A stretch of DNA of 64,000 nt from Rhodohalobacter sulfatireducens (GCF_022012475.1 NZ_JAKLWS010000018.1:20224-84223); one strand, 5' to 3'. Positions 27,386-37,559 are shown, numbered from the stretch's first letter. The notes: generated from the letters alone by a model not told the origin. Numbers and translations are program-made.

Positions 27386-27528
27386 ATTGGTTTATATTTG
27401 ATATTCCAATCTTTTGTAAATCCAGTCACAACTAAAATTATCAATTAATTGGGGCACTTATTGCTAAAATTTGTACTATTAAAATGAATTTAAAATTTTG
27501 CTAAAGAATTGATTCATGAGGATTTAAC

Positions 27529-28767
27529 ATGAAACGTAATTACTACCTGGTAGTACTCATCCTGGTCACATTTTTTGTGATCTCTTTTCTGACTAATATC
27601 ATTGGTCCCCTCATACCTGAAATTATTGAGGATTTTAATTTAAGTCTTACACTTGTTGCCCTCCTGCCATTTGCGTTCTTCATTGCTTACGGTGTGATGT
27701 CCATCCCTTCCGGTCTGCTCATAGAAAAATACAGTGACAAAAAAGTGATGATCGCTGCCTTCCTGGTATCGTTCGTGGGAGCTCTCTTTTTTGCACTTTA
27801 TCCAAACTATTTGGTTGCTGTTATCTCATTATTCCTGATCGGCACCGGAATGGCGATGCTCCAGGTAGCCATCAACCCGCTGCTTCGTGAGGCCGGTGGG
27901 GAAGAACATTTTGCGTTTAATTCCGTGTTGGGTCAACTTTTCTTTGGAGCTGCTTCTTTTTTAAGCCCCCTCGCTTATTCCTACCTGGTATTGAATTTAG
28001 GGAGTGCAGATGTAGACAATTTTTTACTTAATACACTCGAAAAAGTTGTTCCGCCTGATTTGCCGTGGATTTCGTTGTATTGGTTGTTTGCAGTTTTATC
28101 ACTGGTGATGGTAGCGGTGATAGCAGCTTCACCCTTTCCAACAGTTAAGCGGAAGGAAGATGAAAAAATCGGGGCCTGGGATACACATAAAGAGTTATTC
28201 AAAAACCCTAAGGTGTGGCTCTTTTTCCTGGGGATTTTTGCTTACGTAGGTTCCGAACAGGGAGTAGCGAACTGGATATCTGAATTTCTTTCGACGTATC
28301 ACGGGTATGATCCGCAGACGACCGGTGCGAGCACGGTATCCTGGTTTTGGGGAATGCTGACAGCCGGAACCGTCCTGGGTTTGCTTCTGCTAAAAGTGAT
28401 GGATAGTCGAAATGTATTGGTTTTCTTTACAATTGGAGCGATTGTCAGCCTTTCAGTGGCGCTGTTTGGAAGTGGTGAGACAGCATTACTTGCCTTTCCG
28501 GCTGTTGGGTTTTTCTCAGCCGTTTTGTGGTCGGTGATCTTTTCTCTTGCGCTTAATTCAGTTACTGAACATCATGGTACGTACTCAGGGATATTAGTAT
28601 CAGGAATTGTTGGCGGTGCAATAGTTCCGTTGATCATTGGCTCTTTGGGAGATGTTTTTGGCTTGCGGGCCGGGATGTTTTTTCTCTACATCACATTCGG
28701 ATACATTTTGAGTATTGGATTTTGGGCCAAGCCGCTGGTGAGTAATAAGACGATTGAGTTTGGGTAG
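27529..28767 (+). CDS. Major facilitator superfamily transporter, sugar (FucP/GlcP-like) type
   Basis: Inner-membrane secondary transporter of 412 residues with 12 predicted helices. Helices 1-6 include NIIGPLIPEIIEDFNLSLTL, the loop GLLIEKYSDKKVMIAAF (the MFS motif between helices 2 and 3) and the GTGMAMLQVAINPLLREAGG segment characteristic of fucose permease-like carriers. A conserved EQGVANWISEFLSTYHG in helix 7 also recalls FucP-like proteins. It has its own upstream region after the tRNA terminator and is monocistronic. The substrate, probably a hexose, is not determinable from sequence. Confidence 0.88.
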   Translation: MKRNYYLVVLILVTFFVISFLTNIIGPLIPEIIEDFNLSLTLVALLPFAFFIAYGVMSIPSGLLIEKYSDKKVMIAAFLVSFVGALFFALYPNYLVAVISLFLIGTGMAMLQVAINPLLREAGGEEHFAFNSVLGQLFFGAASFLSPLAYSYLVLNLGSADVDNFLLNTLEKVVPPDLPWISLYWLFAVLSLVMVAVIAASPFPTVKRKEDEKIGAWDTHKELFKNPKVWLFFLGIFAYVGSEQGVANWISEFLSTYHGYDPQTTGASTVSWFWGMLTAGTVLGLLLLKVMDSRNVLVFFTIGAIVSLSVALFGSGETALLAFPAVGFFSAVLWSVIFSLALNSVTEHHGTYSGILVSGIVGGAIVPLIIGSLGDVFGLRAGMFFLYITFGYILSIGFWAKPLVSNKTIEFG

Positions 28768-28885
28768 ATGTCAGTAAACAGTTGACAGTTAGCAGTATAC
28801 AAGACATACCCGAGAGCAATATTCTATAACTTCCTTAGAAACCCTTCAATTTTGCTTCAAAATTTCAGGTTATATTCTAAGTGAT

Positions 28886-29575
28886 ATGAAACTACTGATT
28901 GTTGAAGACAATAAGGATCTACTCGAAAATATCCTGAAGTATTTGGAGAGAGAAGGGTACAGATGTGAAACGGCCATCGATTATGATGAGGCGTTTGACA
29001 AGATCATGTCGTACACCTACGATGTGGTTCTGATCGATATCATGATTCCAAAAGGTGATGGATTGCAGGTTTTGCGGGAATTGAAATCTGTGAACCCTGA
29101 AACCGGAACCATAATTATATCAGCTAAAAATTCCCTGGATGATAAGGTATCCGGCCTTGAACTTGGCGCAGACGATTACCTCACCAAACCATTTCAATTA
29201 CCAGAATTATCAGCACGAATTAAAGCTGTCAACCGGCGTAATAATTTAGGCGGCAGTGAAATCGTCCGGGCGAATGAGATCTCTATCAATACAAAAACAC
29301 GAGAGGTATCGGTAGATGAAGAACCGGTGGACGTAACCCCAAAAGAATACGACCTGCTTCTTTATTTTGCATCCAATAAAAACCGGGTACTTTCTAAACA
29401 GAACATTGCGGAGCATCTCTGGGGTGATTATGTGGATCACCTGGATAACCTGGATTTTGTCTATCAACACATTAAAAATTTACGAAAGAAACTGGTGGAC
29501 GCAGGTGCCAACGATTATATAGAGAGTGTGTACAGCATCGGGTATAAATTTAAAGCGAACAGAGCCGGAACATGA
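28886..29575 (+). CDS. OmpR/PhoB-family response regulator
   Basis: Two-component transcription factor of 229 residues. The receiver domain (1-120) has the acidic pocket ED at 7-8, phospho-acceptor Asp in VVLIDIMIPKGDG (about 51), Ser/Thr in IIISAKN and Lys in YLTKPF. The C-terminal winged helix (about 130-225) shows VTPKEYDLLLYFASN and YQHIKNLRKKL with the usual SVYSIGYKF end. Its stop overlaps the start of the kinase gene by 4 bp (ATGA), so the pair is translationally coupled. The regulon is unknown. Confidence 0.95.
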   Translation: MKLLIVEDNKDLLENILKYLEREGYRCETAIDYDEAFDKIMSYTYDVVLIDIMIPKGDGLQVLRELKSVNPETGTIIISAKNSLDDKVSGLELGADDYLTKPFQLPELSARIKAVNRRNNLGGSEIVRANEISINTKTREVSVDEEPVDVTPKEYDLLLYFASNKNRVLSKQNIAEHLWGDYVDHLDNLDFVYQHIKNLRKKLVDAGANDYIESVYSIGYKFKANRAGT

Positions 29576-30834
29576 AGCTTATTACCCGATTTATCTTAAT
29601 CTACCTGACCATCACTGTAATCGTACTCGGGATTGGTGGAGTGTTCTCATACTTCATCATAAAAGGAGAAGTTGACAGGGAGCTAACCTTTGAGTTTATG
29701 GAGCGGATTGACCGGGTGACCTATCTCCTGGAACGCGGCCGGAGATTTCATCCCGGGAGAGATGTAGATGGCGACCGTAATTTAATTGTAAGAGAGCTGG
29801 ATACTCCTGTGGAGGAGAGAGTGGAGGTCGGTGATACTCTTATCTACTCGGAAAGACTTGAACAAAATGAACAAAATGTAAAAGTCTCAGCTTATCGAAA
29901 TATAAACGATCGTTCCTACTACATATCGACTTATGGGGCTATGATCGAACCGGATGACATTACGGAAGCTGTTATTAAAACATTACTGTGGATTTTGGGA
30001 TTACAGATAATAGGTGCAATTGGTGTTGGCTTCATGGTTTCAGGCCGGCTCTTTAAACCCTTTCGAAAAACGCTGGAGAAAATTGGCAACTTCCAGCTCC
30101 ATAAGAAAGAATATGTTCCGGCTGAAAAAACGGGGGTGAAAGAGTTCAACGACCTAAACAAATTTGTGGAACAGATGACCCGCAAGGCAGTGTCTGATTA
30201 TAAAAACCTGAAGGAGTTTGCAGAGAATGCTTCTCATGAACTTCAAACACCACTGGCTATTGCCAAAGGCAAGCTGGAGCTGCTTTCAGAAACGGATCTA
30301 ACCGAAGAACAGTACAAATATATTGAATCGCTTGAGAGATCAGTGAAGAAGCTTTCGAGATTGAGTGAATCACTGGCACTGTTAACTAAAATCGAAAATC
30401 ATGAATTTCAAAATGACGAAAAGGTTGATCTGAGTGATGTAGTCAGGGAGAGCCTTGAAGCATTTAAAGAGTTTATCGCTCTTAATAATCTAACCGTTCA
30501 GACTAATATTCAGGATGATGTACAGATAAATATGCACCCGATTCTTGCGGATATACTATGGACCAATCTTTTCCAGAATGCGGTTCGTCACAATATCGAG
30601 AATGGAGAAATTAACATTGAATTGAACGGTGAGAAGCTTGTCATATCAAACACAGGTAAAGATCCGGAAGTTGACCCTGGTCAACTTTTTGAGCGGTTTA
30701 GAAAAGCTGAACAAAGTTCTGAGTCCATTGGGCTTGGGTTGTCAATCATCAAGCGAATCGTCGATCAAAACGATTTATCCATTCATTATTCCTATTCAGA
30801 TAACTGGCACAGGATAGAGATCGATTTAAAATAA
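29572..30834 (+). CDS. Membrane-bound sensor histidine kinase (EnvZ type)
   Basis: Inner-membrane kinase of 420 residues that partners the OmpR-type regulator just upstream. Transmembrane helix 1 (about 7-28) and helix 2 (about 138-160) enclose a periplasmic sensor of roughly 108 residues. The DHp domain carries ASHELQTPLAIAKGKLELL with phospho-accepting His near 222, and the ATPase domain has an N box (WTNLFQNAVRHN), a weak G1 region (ISNTGKDPEVD) and ESIGLGLSIIKRIV. No clear HAMP is seen, though the linker after helix 2 has that position. It overlaps the regulator gene by 4 bp. Signal unknown. Confidence 0.93.
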   Translation: MKLITRFILIYLTITVIVLGIGGVFSYFIIKGEVDRELTFEFMERIDRVTYLLERGRRFHPGRDVDGDRNLIVRELDTPVEERVEVGDTLIYSERLEQNEQNVKVSAYRNINDRSYYISTYGAMIEPDDITEAVIKTLLWILGLQIIGAIGVGFMVSGRLFKPFRKTLEKIGNFQLHKKEYVPAEKTGVKEFNDLNKFVEQMTRKAVSDYKNLKEFAENASHELQTPLAIAKGKLELLSETDLTEEQYKYIESLERSVKKLSRLSESLALLTKIENHEFQNDEKVDLSDVVRESLEAFKEFIALNNLTVQTNIQDDVQINMHPILADILWTNLFQNAVRHNIENGEINIELNGEKLVISNTGKDPEVDPGQLFERFRKAEQSSESIGLGLSIIKRIVDQNDLSIHYSYSDNWHRIEIDLK

Positions 30835-30884
30835 GTCACGATTCATATTTTGAACTCTATTCATAGATGTAAAGCAACGGGTGT

Positions 30885-31367
30885 CTAATCGGAAGTATCA
30901 GTAGAATTCCAGATGTCGTGAGTGGTTTTCCAGGTGCCGTCGGGTTGCCTTTGTAGAATGTTTAGATATTTCGAAGTGGATGAAGATGATTCTGTACCAT
31001 TTTTGGGAATGAGTGTTACATTTGCCACCCCTCGTCCGTAGGCGAGATCTCCGTCTATTTTTATTTCTTCATAATAACTGTCGAGATCTGTTTCATACTC
31101 ATCAAAAATAGATTGATAATAATCACGTACTGCCTCTCTTCCTTCCATTGCAGGTACGCCCGGTGCCATCAAAATTGCGTCTACAGTAAAGTGCTCGGCG
31201 ATTCCGGCGGCGTCTGAATTGTTAAAAGCTTCAGCGCGTGCATCACTGACCGCTGTAATCACCTCTTTGTCTTTCTCATTGCTCTGTTCAGCAGGTGGGG
31301 CTTCATTTGTACAAGTGAGAAACAGTGTGAATATCAAAGACAAAAGAAAGATGTGAAAAAGTTTCAT
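30885..31367 (-). CDS. NTF2-like/DUF4440 (SgcJ-EcaC type) lipoprotein
   Basis: Lipoprotein of about 160 residues. The signal MKLFHIFLLSLIFTLFLTC ends in a lipobox-like LFLTC, followed by a flexible acidic linker and one NTF2-like domain (VITAVSDARAEAFNNSDAAG, FTVDAILMAPGVPAMEGREAV, YYQSIFDEYETDLDSYYEEI, GTWKTTHDIWNS). The domain is a cone-shaped fold used for ligand binding or simple catalysis. The start at 31367 is chosen because the lipoprotein signal begins there; the open frame upstream to 31451 shows no such sense. It is isolated and on the opposite strand to its neighbours; function unknown. Confidence 0.82.
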   Translation of the reverse strand: MKLFHIFLLSLIFTLFLTCTNEAPPAEQSNEKDKEVITAVSDARAEAFNNSDAAGIAEHFTVDAILMAPGVPAMEGREAVRDYYQSIFDEYETDLDSYYEEIKIDGDLAYGRGVANVTLIPKNGTESSSSTSKYLNILQRQPDGTWKTTHDIWNSTDTSD

Positions 31368-31740
31368 GTAGTCAGGATTAAGTTTCTGTTGAATGGAAGT
31401 CGATTTTAAACAATTGAAGAATAAGCAATCATTAAACGAATACTCGATCAAAGCAACAAGATAGAGATGTAGCTGCCCTGCACAAAAAATGGGATTCGTT
31501 CAGATTTATTAAGTGACTCGTTTTCTTTCCAATCTGTAAAAAAATGAAAAATAGGAACTTATCAATCTTTAATTCTGGTTTGATGGGGGAAATAGAAATG
31601 AATATAGAATCAATTTCTGCTTAATAATTCAAAAATCTCCATTTATGGAGCAATCTTTAAATTTACTTCAGGATTCGTTCAACATTCAGGCAGGTTCAGG
31701 TTTTAGTTTAAGAGAAATAAAGAACTACAAGATTGAAAAC

Positions 31741-34161
31741 ATGAAAAAATTAATTCTTCTTATAGCGACTCTAGTTTTGATCTGTGGAGCATTTTCAGGA
31801 CCTGTTTATGCCCAAAACTCAAGTGATGAAAAAGCAGAAGTTATCGGTACAATACAGGATTCGGACGGAAGCCCTGTACCCAATGCAACGGTAGCAATTT
31901 ATAATCAAGCTCAATCAGAAATTTTGACCGGTACTTCAAGCCTGGAGGACGGTAGCTTCTCTTTGAAGGTAGATCCCGGTTCATACGTACTGCAAGTCTC
32001 CTACATCTCTTACCGGACCTACCGAACAAATCTTGATCTTTCGGCAGGTGAAACCACAGATATTGAAAATGTTACCCTGCAAAACCAGGAAGCGATGCTA
32101 GACGAAGTGATTGTTGAGGGGGAACAGTCGTATATGCAGATGAATTTTGACAGTCGAAGTTTTAATGTTGGAAAAGATATTACAAGTCTGGGTGGTTCCG
32201 CTCTCGACGTTCTCGACAATGTACCTTCTATTACGGTGGATTATGAAGGAAATGTAGCGCTGAGGGGCAACAGTGGTGTGCAGGTTTTGATAAACGGACG
32301 GCCTTCCAGCCTGGTTCGAAATGGCACGGAGGCGTTAAACAGTATTCCCTCTAATGTTATTGAAGAGGTTGAGATTATTACGAATCCCTCCGCCCGCTAT
32401 TCAGCTGAGGGAACCGGCGGAATCATAAACATTAAACTGGTAGATGACGTAACACTTGGATTCAATGGAAGTGTGCAGGCCAATACGGGTTACCCGCAAG
32501 ATCATGCGTTAGGAGCGAATCTCAATTACCACAAAAATAATATTAACTGGTTTGGAAATTTTGAGATTGAATATGAAAATGATCCGGCTTCCGGAAGTAC
32601 ATTCCAAAGCTTTAACGGAGACACGACCTATGCGTACCGGGAAATCACTGAACAAGACGAAACGGAGCGTGAAGGCAGTGCATATGTTGGAGCGGATTTT
32701 TATCTGCCGGCGAACCAGATTCTTACATTCTCTACCAGAATTAGCCTGGAGAATGAAGAAGAGGATTCTGATGTAAGGTATACGGATTACAGTCCAGACG
32801 AGCCCGGTGTATACAGAAATGTATTTGAAAGCTGGGATATTCTGCAGCGAGTGAATAGAGACGATATCGAAGAGAATCGAGAAAATGATTTTGATGTCCG
32901 CCTTCAGTATGAAAATCGTTTTGACGGGTCGGACCACAGGCTCACAGCCGATGCAGATTTTGAATTCGGCACAGAAGATCAAAATTCGAATCTGATACAG
33001 TTGGTTCAAACCGGTGATGTGAATCCATTGAACCAGCGTACGTTTTCTGATGAAAGATACCGCGAGATGCGATTTGACACAGATTATGAGCGGCCGCTTG
33101 GCAGAAACGGAAGACTTGAAGCAGGAATGCGGCTAAATTTCGATTGGATGGATAACGATTATGTGATTGAGGAGCAACAAAATGGTTTTTGGGTGACACC
33201 CGATTCGAATTTAGGGATCAGTGATAACTTCACATATTATGAAAATGTTAATGCTGTCTATACCACAGTAGCAGGGGAAAACGGTAAATTTAGTTACCAG
33301 CTGGGTGTCCGTGCAGAGAATACCAGAATTCAGACAGAGTTAGACCGAACAGGTGAAGGAAGTGATCAAAACTACCTGGACCTTTTTCCAAGTGCTTTTC
33401 TCTCTTATACATTAGATGAAAGAAACTCGTTTCAAATAAGCTATAGTCGCAGAATTGACCGTCCATGGTCTCGAATGTTGTTGCCCTTTACTGAGATCGC
33501 AGATACGCGGAACCGGCGAGTTGGTAATCCCGGTTTACGGCCCGAGTTTGGAAACTCATTTGAAGCCGGATACTTACGCTACTGGGATACAGGCTCCTTG
33601 CTGAGCAGTGTCTATTACCGACATCGAACGGATGTGATAGAGCGGGTTTCAACAATCGACGGGCAGGGCATTACAACCCGCCGGCCAATTAACCTGGCAA
33701 CAGAAGATTCATGGGGAGTAGAGTTCTCGGCAGACCAGGAGCTGTTTACCAATATGCAGCTTTCCGGAAGTCTGAATATTTTCCAGTCGGACCGGGAAGG
33801 TGAGTATCAGGATCAAATCTATTCAAGTTCCACCGGTCGCGTGACAGGGCGCCTGCGGGTTCGATATCAATTTTTGGATGGCTGGAATCTACAATCTTAT
33901 CTCAATTACCGGAGTGCGCAGCAAACCACTCAGGGTCGTCGAGACGGAAGCTTCTTTATGGGTTCAGGGATATCTAAGGATCTGTTGAATCGCAGAGCAT
34001 CCATCTCATTAAATGTGCGAGACCTGTTCAATTCAAGACAGTATGAAGGAGAAATTATCAATCCTAATTCATACACAGACAGTAATTATCAATGGTCAAC
34101 ACGCTCATTCAGGTTAAATTTCCGGTATAATTTCGGGGGTGCCAATCGAGGTAGGAGATAG
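31741..34161 (+). CDS. TonB-dependent receptor with outer-membrane beta-barrel (OMP_b-brl_3-like)
   Basis: Outer-membrane receptor of 806 residues. Signal peptide MKKLILLIATLVLICGAFSG ending near VYAQN, a carboxypeptidase-regulatory-like domain (about 25-110: GTIQDSDGSPVPNATVAIYN, YISYRTY), a plug (GGSALDVLDNVPSITVD, NSGVQVLINGRPSSL, ITNPSARYSAEGTGGIINI) and a barrel ending FRLNFRYNFGGANRGRR. The INGRPSS and NPSARYSAEGTGGIINI segments are typical of the barrel family without a SusD partner. The start at 31741 is taken because the signal peptide begins there; the frame is open to 31645 but that region lacks a signal. No SusD-like gene is adjacent. A strong terminator follows. Confidence 0.9.
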   Translation: MKKLILLIATLVLICGAFSGPVYAQNSSDEKAEVIGTIQDSDGSPVPNATVAIYNQAQSEILTGTSSLEDGSFSLKVDPGSYVLQVSYISYRTYRTNLDLSAGETTDIENVTLQNQEAMLDEVIVEGEQSYMQMNFDSRSFNVGKDITSLGGSALDVLDNVPSITVDYEGNVALRGNSGVQVLINGRPSSLVRNGTEALNSIPSNVIEEVEIITNPSARYSAEGTGGIINIKLVDDVTLGFNGSVQANTGYPQDHALGANLNYHKNNINWFGNFEIEYENDPASGSTFQSFNGDTTYAYREITEQDETEREGSAYVGADFYLPANQILTFSTRISLENEEEDSDVRYTDYSPDEPGVYRNVFESWDILQRVNRDDIEENRENDFDVRLQYENRFDGSDHRLTADADFEFGTEDQNSNLIQLVQTGDVNPLNQRTFSDERYREMRFDTDYERPLGRNGRLEAGMRLNFDWMDNDYVIEEQQNGFWVTPDSNLGISDNFTYYENVNAVYTTVAGENGKFSYQLGVRAENTRIQTELDRTGEGSDQNYLDLFPSAFLSYTLDERNSFQISYSRRIDRPWSRMLLPFTEIADTRNRRVGNPGLRPEFGNSFEAGYLRYWDTGSLLSSVYYRHRTDVIERVSTIDGQGITTRRPINLATEDSWGVEFSADQELFTNMQLSGSLNIFQSDREGEYQDQIYSSSTGRVTGRLRVRYQFLDGWNLQSYLNYRSAQQTTQGRRDGSFFMGSGISKDLLNRRASISLNVRDLFNSRQYEGEIINPNSYTDSNYQWSTRSFRLNFRYNFGGANRGRR

Positions 34162-34227
34162 AAGAGGAGATTATCGAGGGAGATAGTTCCGGCAAAAAAT
34201 TTATCGAACAGTTCTTATTGCATAATG

Positions 34228-34261
34228 GCCGACCGCGAAGAGATTCAGGGTCGGCTTTTTT
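34228..34261 (+). terminator. Intrinsic terminator after the TonB-dependent receptor gene
   Basis: GCCGACC / GGTCGGC perfect 7-bp stem with a 14-base loop, followed by TTTTTT. Confidence 0.9.
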
Positions 34262-34395
34262 AATTGTTGAATCGATTATAATTGATTGAAAGAGCCCTAG
34301 TTGATCCAATGTAGGGCAATTTGACCCCTTCCCGTCTGAGCTTTCGCATGTATGAATAGAAAATCATGTAATTTCAAAATCAGATTCAGACGACT

Positions 34396-36957
34396 ATGAG
34401 AAACGCGGTACGATGTGCGTGGCTGGCTGCAATTTCTATTTTTGTAATGTTTTTAGGCTTGTCTTGTTCAAGTAATTCATCAACTACCTATTCCATCGAG
34501 GGATCCGTAACTCCAACTGAAGCCGGAAGTGTAACACCCGCCACCGGTGAATATGATGAGGGTGCAGATGTTGAGATCCAGGCCGAAGCCAATGAAACTT
34601 GGATGTTCTCATCGTGGGAAGGAGATGTTTCCGGTACAGAAAACCCGATTATTATAACGGTTGACGATGATATGGTGTTTACGGCGATCTTTGAAAAATT
34701 GCAGTATCCGCTGGATATAACCGCAGAAGGTGGCGGGTCTGTTGAAGAGAATATCGTAGAGTCGAAAATGAAGGATTATGAAATAGGAACACAAGTAGAA
34801 CTCAATGCCGTTGCCGATAAAGGTTGGGTATTTGTTGAATGGCAGGGCGACCTTACCGGAAGTGAAAATCCCCAAACCCTCAATATGGACGATTCAAAGA
34901 GCGTAACAGCCGTCTTCGAGCGAAAGAATTATCCGCTCACAATTTCCACGGAAGGCGAGGGTAATGTTTCTGAAGAAGTGGTTGAAGAGCCCGCCAAGGA
35001 TTACGCGTATGAAACTGTAGTTGAACTCACTGCAAATCCTTCAGAGGGATGGGAGTTTGCCCGGTGGGAAGGTGACCTCGAAGGCACAGACAATCCAGCA
35101 GAGATTACAATCGATACCGAGAAAGAAGTAACGGCCGTATTTGAACGTGAGGGATATGAGTTGACCGTTAATGTGACCGGGGAGGGAAGTGTAAATGAGG
35201 AGTTGATAGATGACGCCTCGAAGACATCCTATCCATTTGATTCTGTTGTTGAGTTAACCGCTGAACCGGCCGATGGTTGGACATTTGTTGAATGGCAGGG
35301 AGATTTAAGTGGTGATGAGAATCCTGAAGAAATTACTATGGATGAAAGCAAAGAGGTTACTGCAGTATTTGAGCGCAGGGACTATGCTTTGAATATAAAT
35401 ACTGACGGGGAGGGATCTGTAAATGAAGAAGTAGTTGAAGAACCTGCCAAGGATTATACTTATGAAACAGTCGTAGAATTGACTGCAAACCCGGCCGATG
35501 GCTGGAACTTTGCACGCTGGGAAGGAGATCTCGATGGAAGTGATAATCCTCAGCAGATTACAGTTGATGAAGAGAAAACAGTAACGGCTGTTTTTGAAAG
35601 AGAAACGTATGAATTGACCGTAGAAACAAATGGCCAGGGTAGTGTAAATGAAGAGAAGATAGACCAGGCAAAAACTTCATATGGATATAACAGCATTGTT
35701 GAACTGACAGCAGAGCCTGATGAAGGCTGGGAGTTCGATAAATGGCAGGGAGATCTATCAGGTAATGATAATCCCGAGCAGATAACTATTGATGAGGATA
35801 AAAACGTGACGGCCGTATTTGTTGAAGCAGAATACGAACTTGATTTATTAAAACAAGGTGACGGCGAAGGTGATATCGTTGTTGACCCGGATAAGGATTT
35901 CTATAACCATGGGGATGAGATTGAGTTAACCGCAAATCCGGATGGGACTTCTGAATTTGACGAATGGGATGGAGATATCTCAGGCACTGAAAATCCCAAG
36001 ACAGTAACCGTAACCAGCGATCTTGAAATTATTGCCATATTTGGTGGGCCCCCTGAGATTGAAACTGCCGATTGGAGTGATATGCGCGTCACTTCCGTAA
36101 CCAGTGGAGGTGAAGTAACGGATGACGGTGGTTTTGAAGTGACTGAACGGGGAGTGTGCTGGAGTCAAGACGAAAATCCTATCTTGTCAGATAGTTGCAC
36201 AAATGACGGCAGTGGAACAGGTTCTTTTGAAAGTGATATCACGGGTCTTTCACAGGCTTTTACCTACTATGTAAGGGCATACGCTACAAATCAAGCTGGC
36301 ACCTCATACGGTGACCAAATAGAATTGAAAGCCGGCTATATTTCTCACGGATTTATAAACGGTTTAACGCCAAGTAATGATTCCAAATTTGAGAATCGGT
36401 CTTATAAACTTGTGAAATCTGAATGGAAAGGCGGTGTAGATAAAATCTGGATTGAAAAAAATCTGGGAGCTTCAACTGCTGTCAAAAGTGCCACTGATAA
36501 TAACCCTAATGGAGCTGGATGGTATTTTCAGTTCAATAGAAAACAGGGATATTATCACGATGGAAGCAATCTGGTACCGAATGGTGATTGGGAATCTGGT
36601 CAAAACCAGAAAACTGACTGGCAGATCGAGAATGATCCATGTAGAATAGCGTTTGGTGGAAACTGGCGGATTCCTACCCAACAGGAGTGGGCAGATTTTA
36701 GAAATGCACCTGCAAGCGATGATGGTATGAGCAGTGGCAACCTGTCTGATGCCTTCGATTCTTTACTGCGAATTCATGGAGCTGGAGTTATAACAGTAGG
36801 CGGTGATCTAAACGATCGTGGCAATACCGGTTTACTGTGGACCAGCGATACAGCTGATAGCAATGACGGTACATTTATATGGATTGCCGGATCTGGAAGT
36901 GTAATGGATGCCGGGCCAAAAGGTGGCGGAACTCCATTAAGATGCGTGAAAGACTAA
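34396..36957 (+). CDS. Lipoprotein with seven InlB-type beta repeats and a C-terminal FISUMP domain
   Basis: Surface or periplasmic lipoprotein of 853 residues. A signal with lipobox LGLSC (near residue 24) is followed by seven tandem repeats of about 75 residues (33-552), each of the form Y-x-L-x-x-x-x-x-G-G-S-V ... VELTAEPADGW.F..W.GDL ... NP..I..D....V.A.FE, the divergent InlB B-repeat (bacterial list repeat). A fibronectin-like segment (about 553-645: TSGGEVTDDGGFEVTERGVC) and a FISUMP domain (about 670-853: GNWRIPTQQEWADF, GTPLRCVKD) close the protein. FISUMP is named for the Fibrobacter major paralogous domain and is related to C-type-lectin-like folds. The gene stands alone between two terminators. 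Ligand unknown. Confidence 0.88.
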   Translation: MRNAVRCAWLAAISIFVMFLGLSCSSNSSTTYSIEGSVTPTEAGSVTPATGEYDEGADVEIQAEANETWMFSSWEGDVSGTENPIIITVDDDMVFTAIFEKLQYPLDITAEGGGSVEENIVESKMKDYEIGTQVELNAVADKGWVFVEWQGDLTGSENPQTLNMDDSKSVTAVFERKNYPLTISTEGEGNVSEEVVEEPAKDYAYETVVELTANPSEGWEFARWEGDLEGTDNPAEITIDTEKEVTAVFEREGYELTVNVTGEGSVNEELIDDASKTSYPFDSVVELTAEPADGWTFVEWQGDLSGDENPEEITMDESKEVTAVFERRDYALNINTDGEGSVNEEVVEEPAKDYTYETVVELTANPADGWNFARWEGDLDGSDNPQQITVDEEKTVTAVFERETYELTVETNGQGSVNEEKIDQAKTSYGYNSIVELTAEPDEGWEFDKWQGDLSGNDNPEQITIDEDKNVTAVFVEAEYELDLLKQGDGEGDIVVDPDKDFYNHGDEIELTANPDGTSEFDEWDGDISGTENPKTVTVTSDLEIIAIFGGPPEIETADWSDMRVTSVTSGGEVTDDGGFEVTERGVCWSQDENPILSDSCTNDGSGTGSFESDITGLSQAFTYYVRAYATNQAGTSYGDQIELKAGYISHGFINGLTPSNDSKFENRSYKLVKSEWKGGVDKIWIEKNLGASTAVKSATDNNPNGAGWYFQFNRKQGYYHDGSNLVPNGDWESGQNQKTDWQIENDPCRIAFGGNWRIPTQQEWADFRNAPASDDGMSSGNLSDAFDSLLRIHGAGVITVGGDLNDRGNTGLLWTSDTADSNDGTFIWIAGSGSVMDAGPKGGGTPLRCVKD
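34495..36052 (+). repeat. Seven coding tandem repeats (~225 bp each) in the lipoprotein gene
   Basis: Repeats begin at about residues 33, 106, 181, 256, 332, 407 and 482. Repeats 3 and 5 are most alike (NEEVVEEPAKDY, ETVVELTANP, FARWEGDL), as are 4 and 6 (NEE.ID..KTSY, VELTAEP), which suggests duplication of a two-repeat block. Repeats 1 and 7 are the most divergent. Confidence 0.85.
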
Positions 36958-36981
36958 AGGTAATTTCATCCTGAAAATCTC

Positions 36982-37024
36982 AAAAAGCACAGCTACCGAA
37001 AGGTGAAAGGTGGCTGTGCTTTTT
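36982..37024. terminator. Bidirectional terminator between lipoprotein gene and membrane-protein gene
   Basis: AAAAAGCACAGCTACC / GGTGGCTGTGCTTTTT forms a long stem with A and T runs on either side. It closes the plus-strand lipoprotein gene and the minus-strand gene ending at 37024. Confidence 0.85.
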
Positions 37025-37413
37025 CATCTATTTTTTGATCCGCTTTTCTTAATTCCCACCCAAAGCAAAGACCCGAGTCCGCCTGATGCAATTCCGGCAA
37101 GTAAAGCAATGAAAAGAGAGAGCTCAAAACGCGACTGTACATAGCTCGATATTAGGATGGAGCTTACAAAATGAATAACAACGGCAATAACGTATCCTAT
37201 TGCAAAACATCCCACCATATCACGGATATTCAGATTTACAATAAAACGAACAATAAGAGAGGCGAATATTCCAATAGCAATCCAGATTATTAAAAATTCT
37301 GTCTCAGTGAAATCTATTTGCCGAGTTTTTGACGTCCAAAGGGGTATACCAGCACCAATCGAAGAAATTAAAATTGTAACTAATCTATAATTATGTCTTG
37401 TAGATTCAAGCAT
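37024..37413 (-). CDS. Small four-helix membrane protein, unknown function
   Basis: Inner-membrane protein of 129 residues with four hydrophobic segments (about 10-27, 38-60, 68-92 and 97-121), the last rich in Gly and Ala (LLAGIASGGLGSLLWVG). A short basic tail ends the protein. I recognise no family. It lies in a more AT-rich stretch than its neighbours, followed on the right by a 250-bp gap and another orphan gene. The stop codon abuts the shared terminator. Confidence 0.7.
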   Translation of the reverse strand: MLESTRHNYRLVTILISSIGAGIPLWTSKTRQIDFTETEFLIIWIAIGIFASLIVRFIVNLNIRDMVGCFAIGYVIAVVIHFVSSILISSYVQSRFELSLFIALLAGIASGGLGSLLWVGIKKSGSKNR

Positions 37414-37559
37414 ATATTAATTTTAAAATGAATGGATAAATACAATGTTTTACTTAAAAACGTGTTATTTAATATTGAGTAGATATACTAAGAGACTAAA
37501 TTTTTTGAAAACTGTATATTTTTCTATTAAATCTTTTATTTAGTTAAGATAATTATAAT

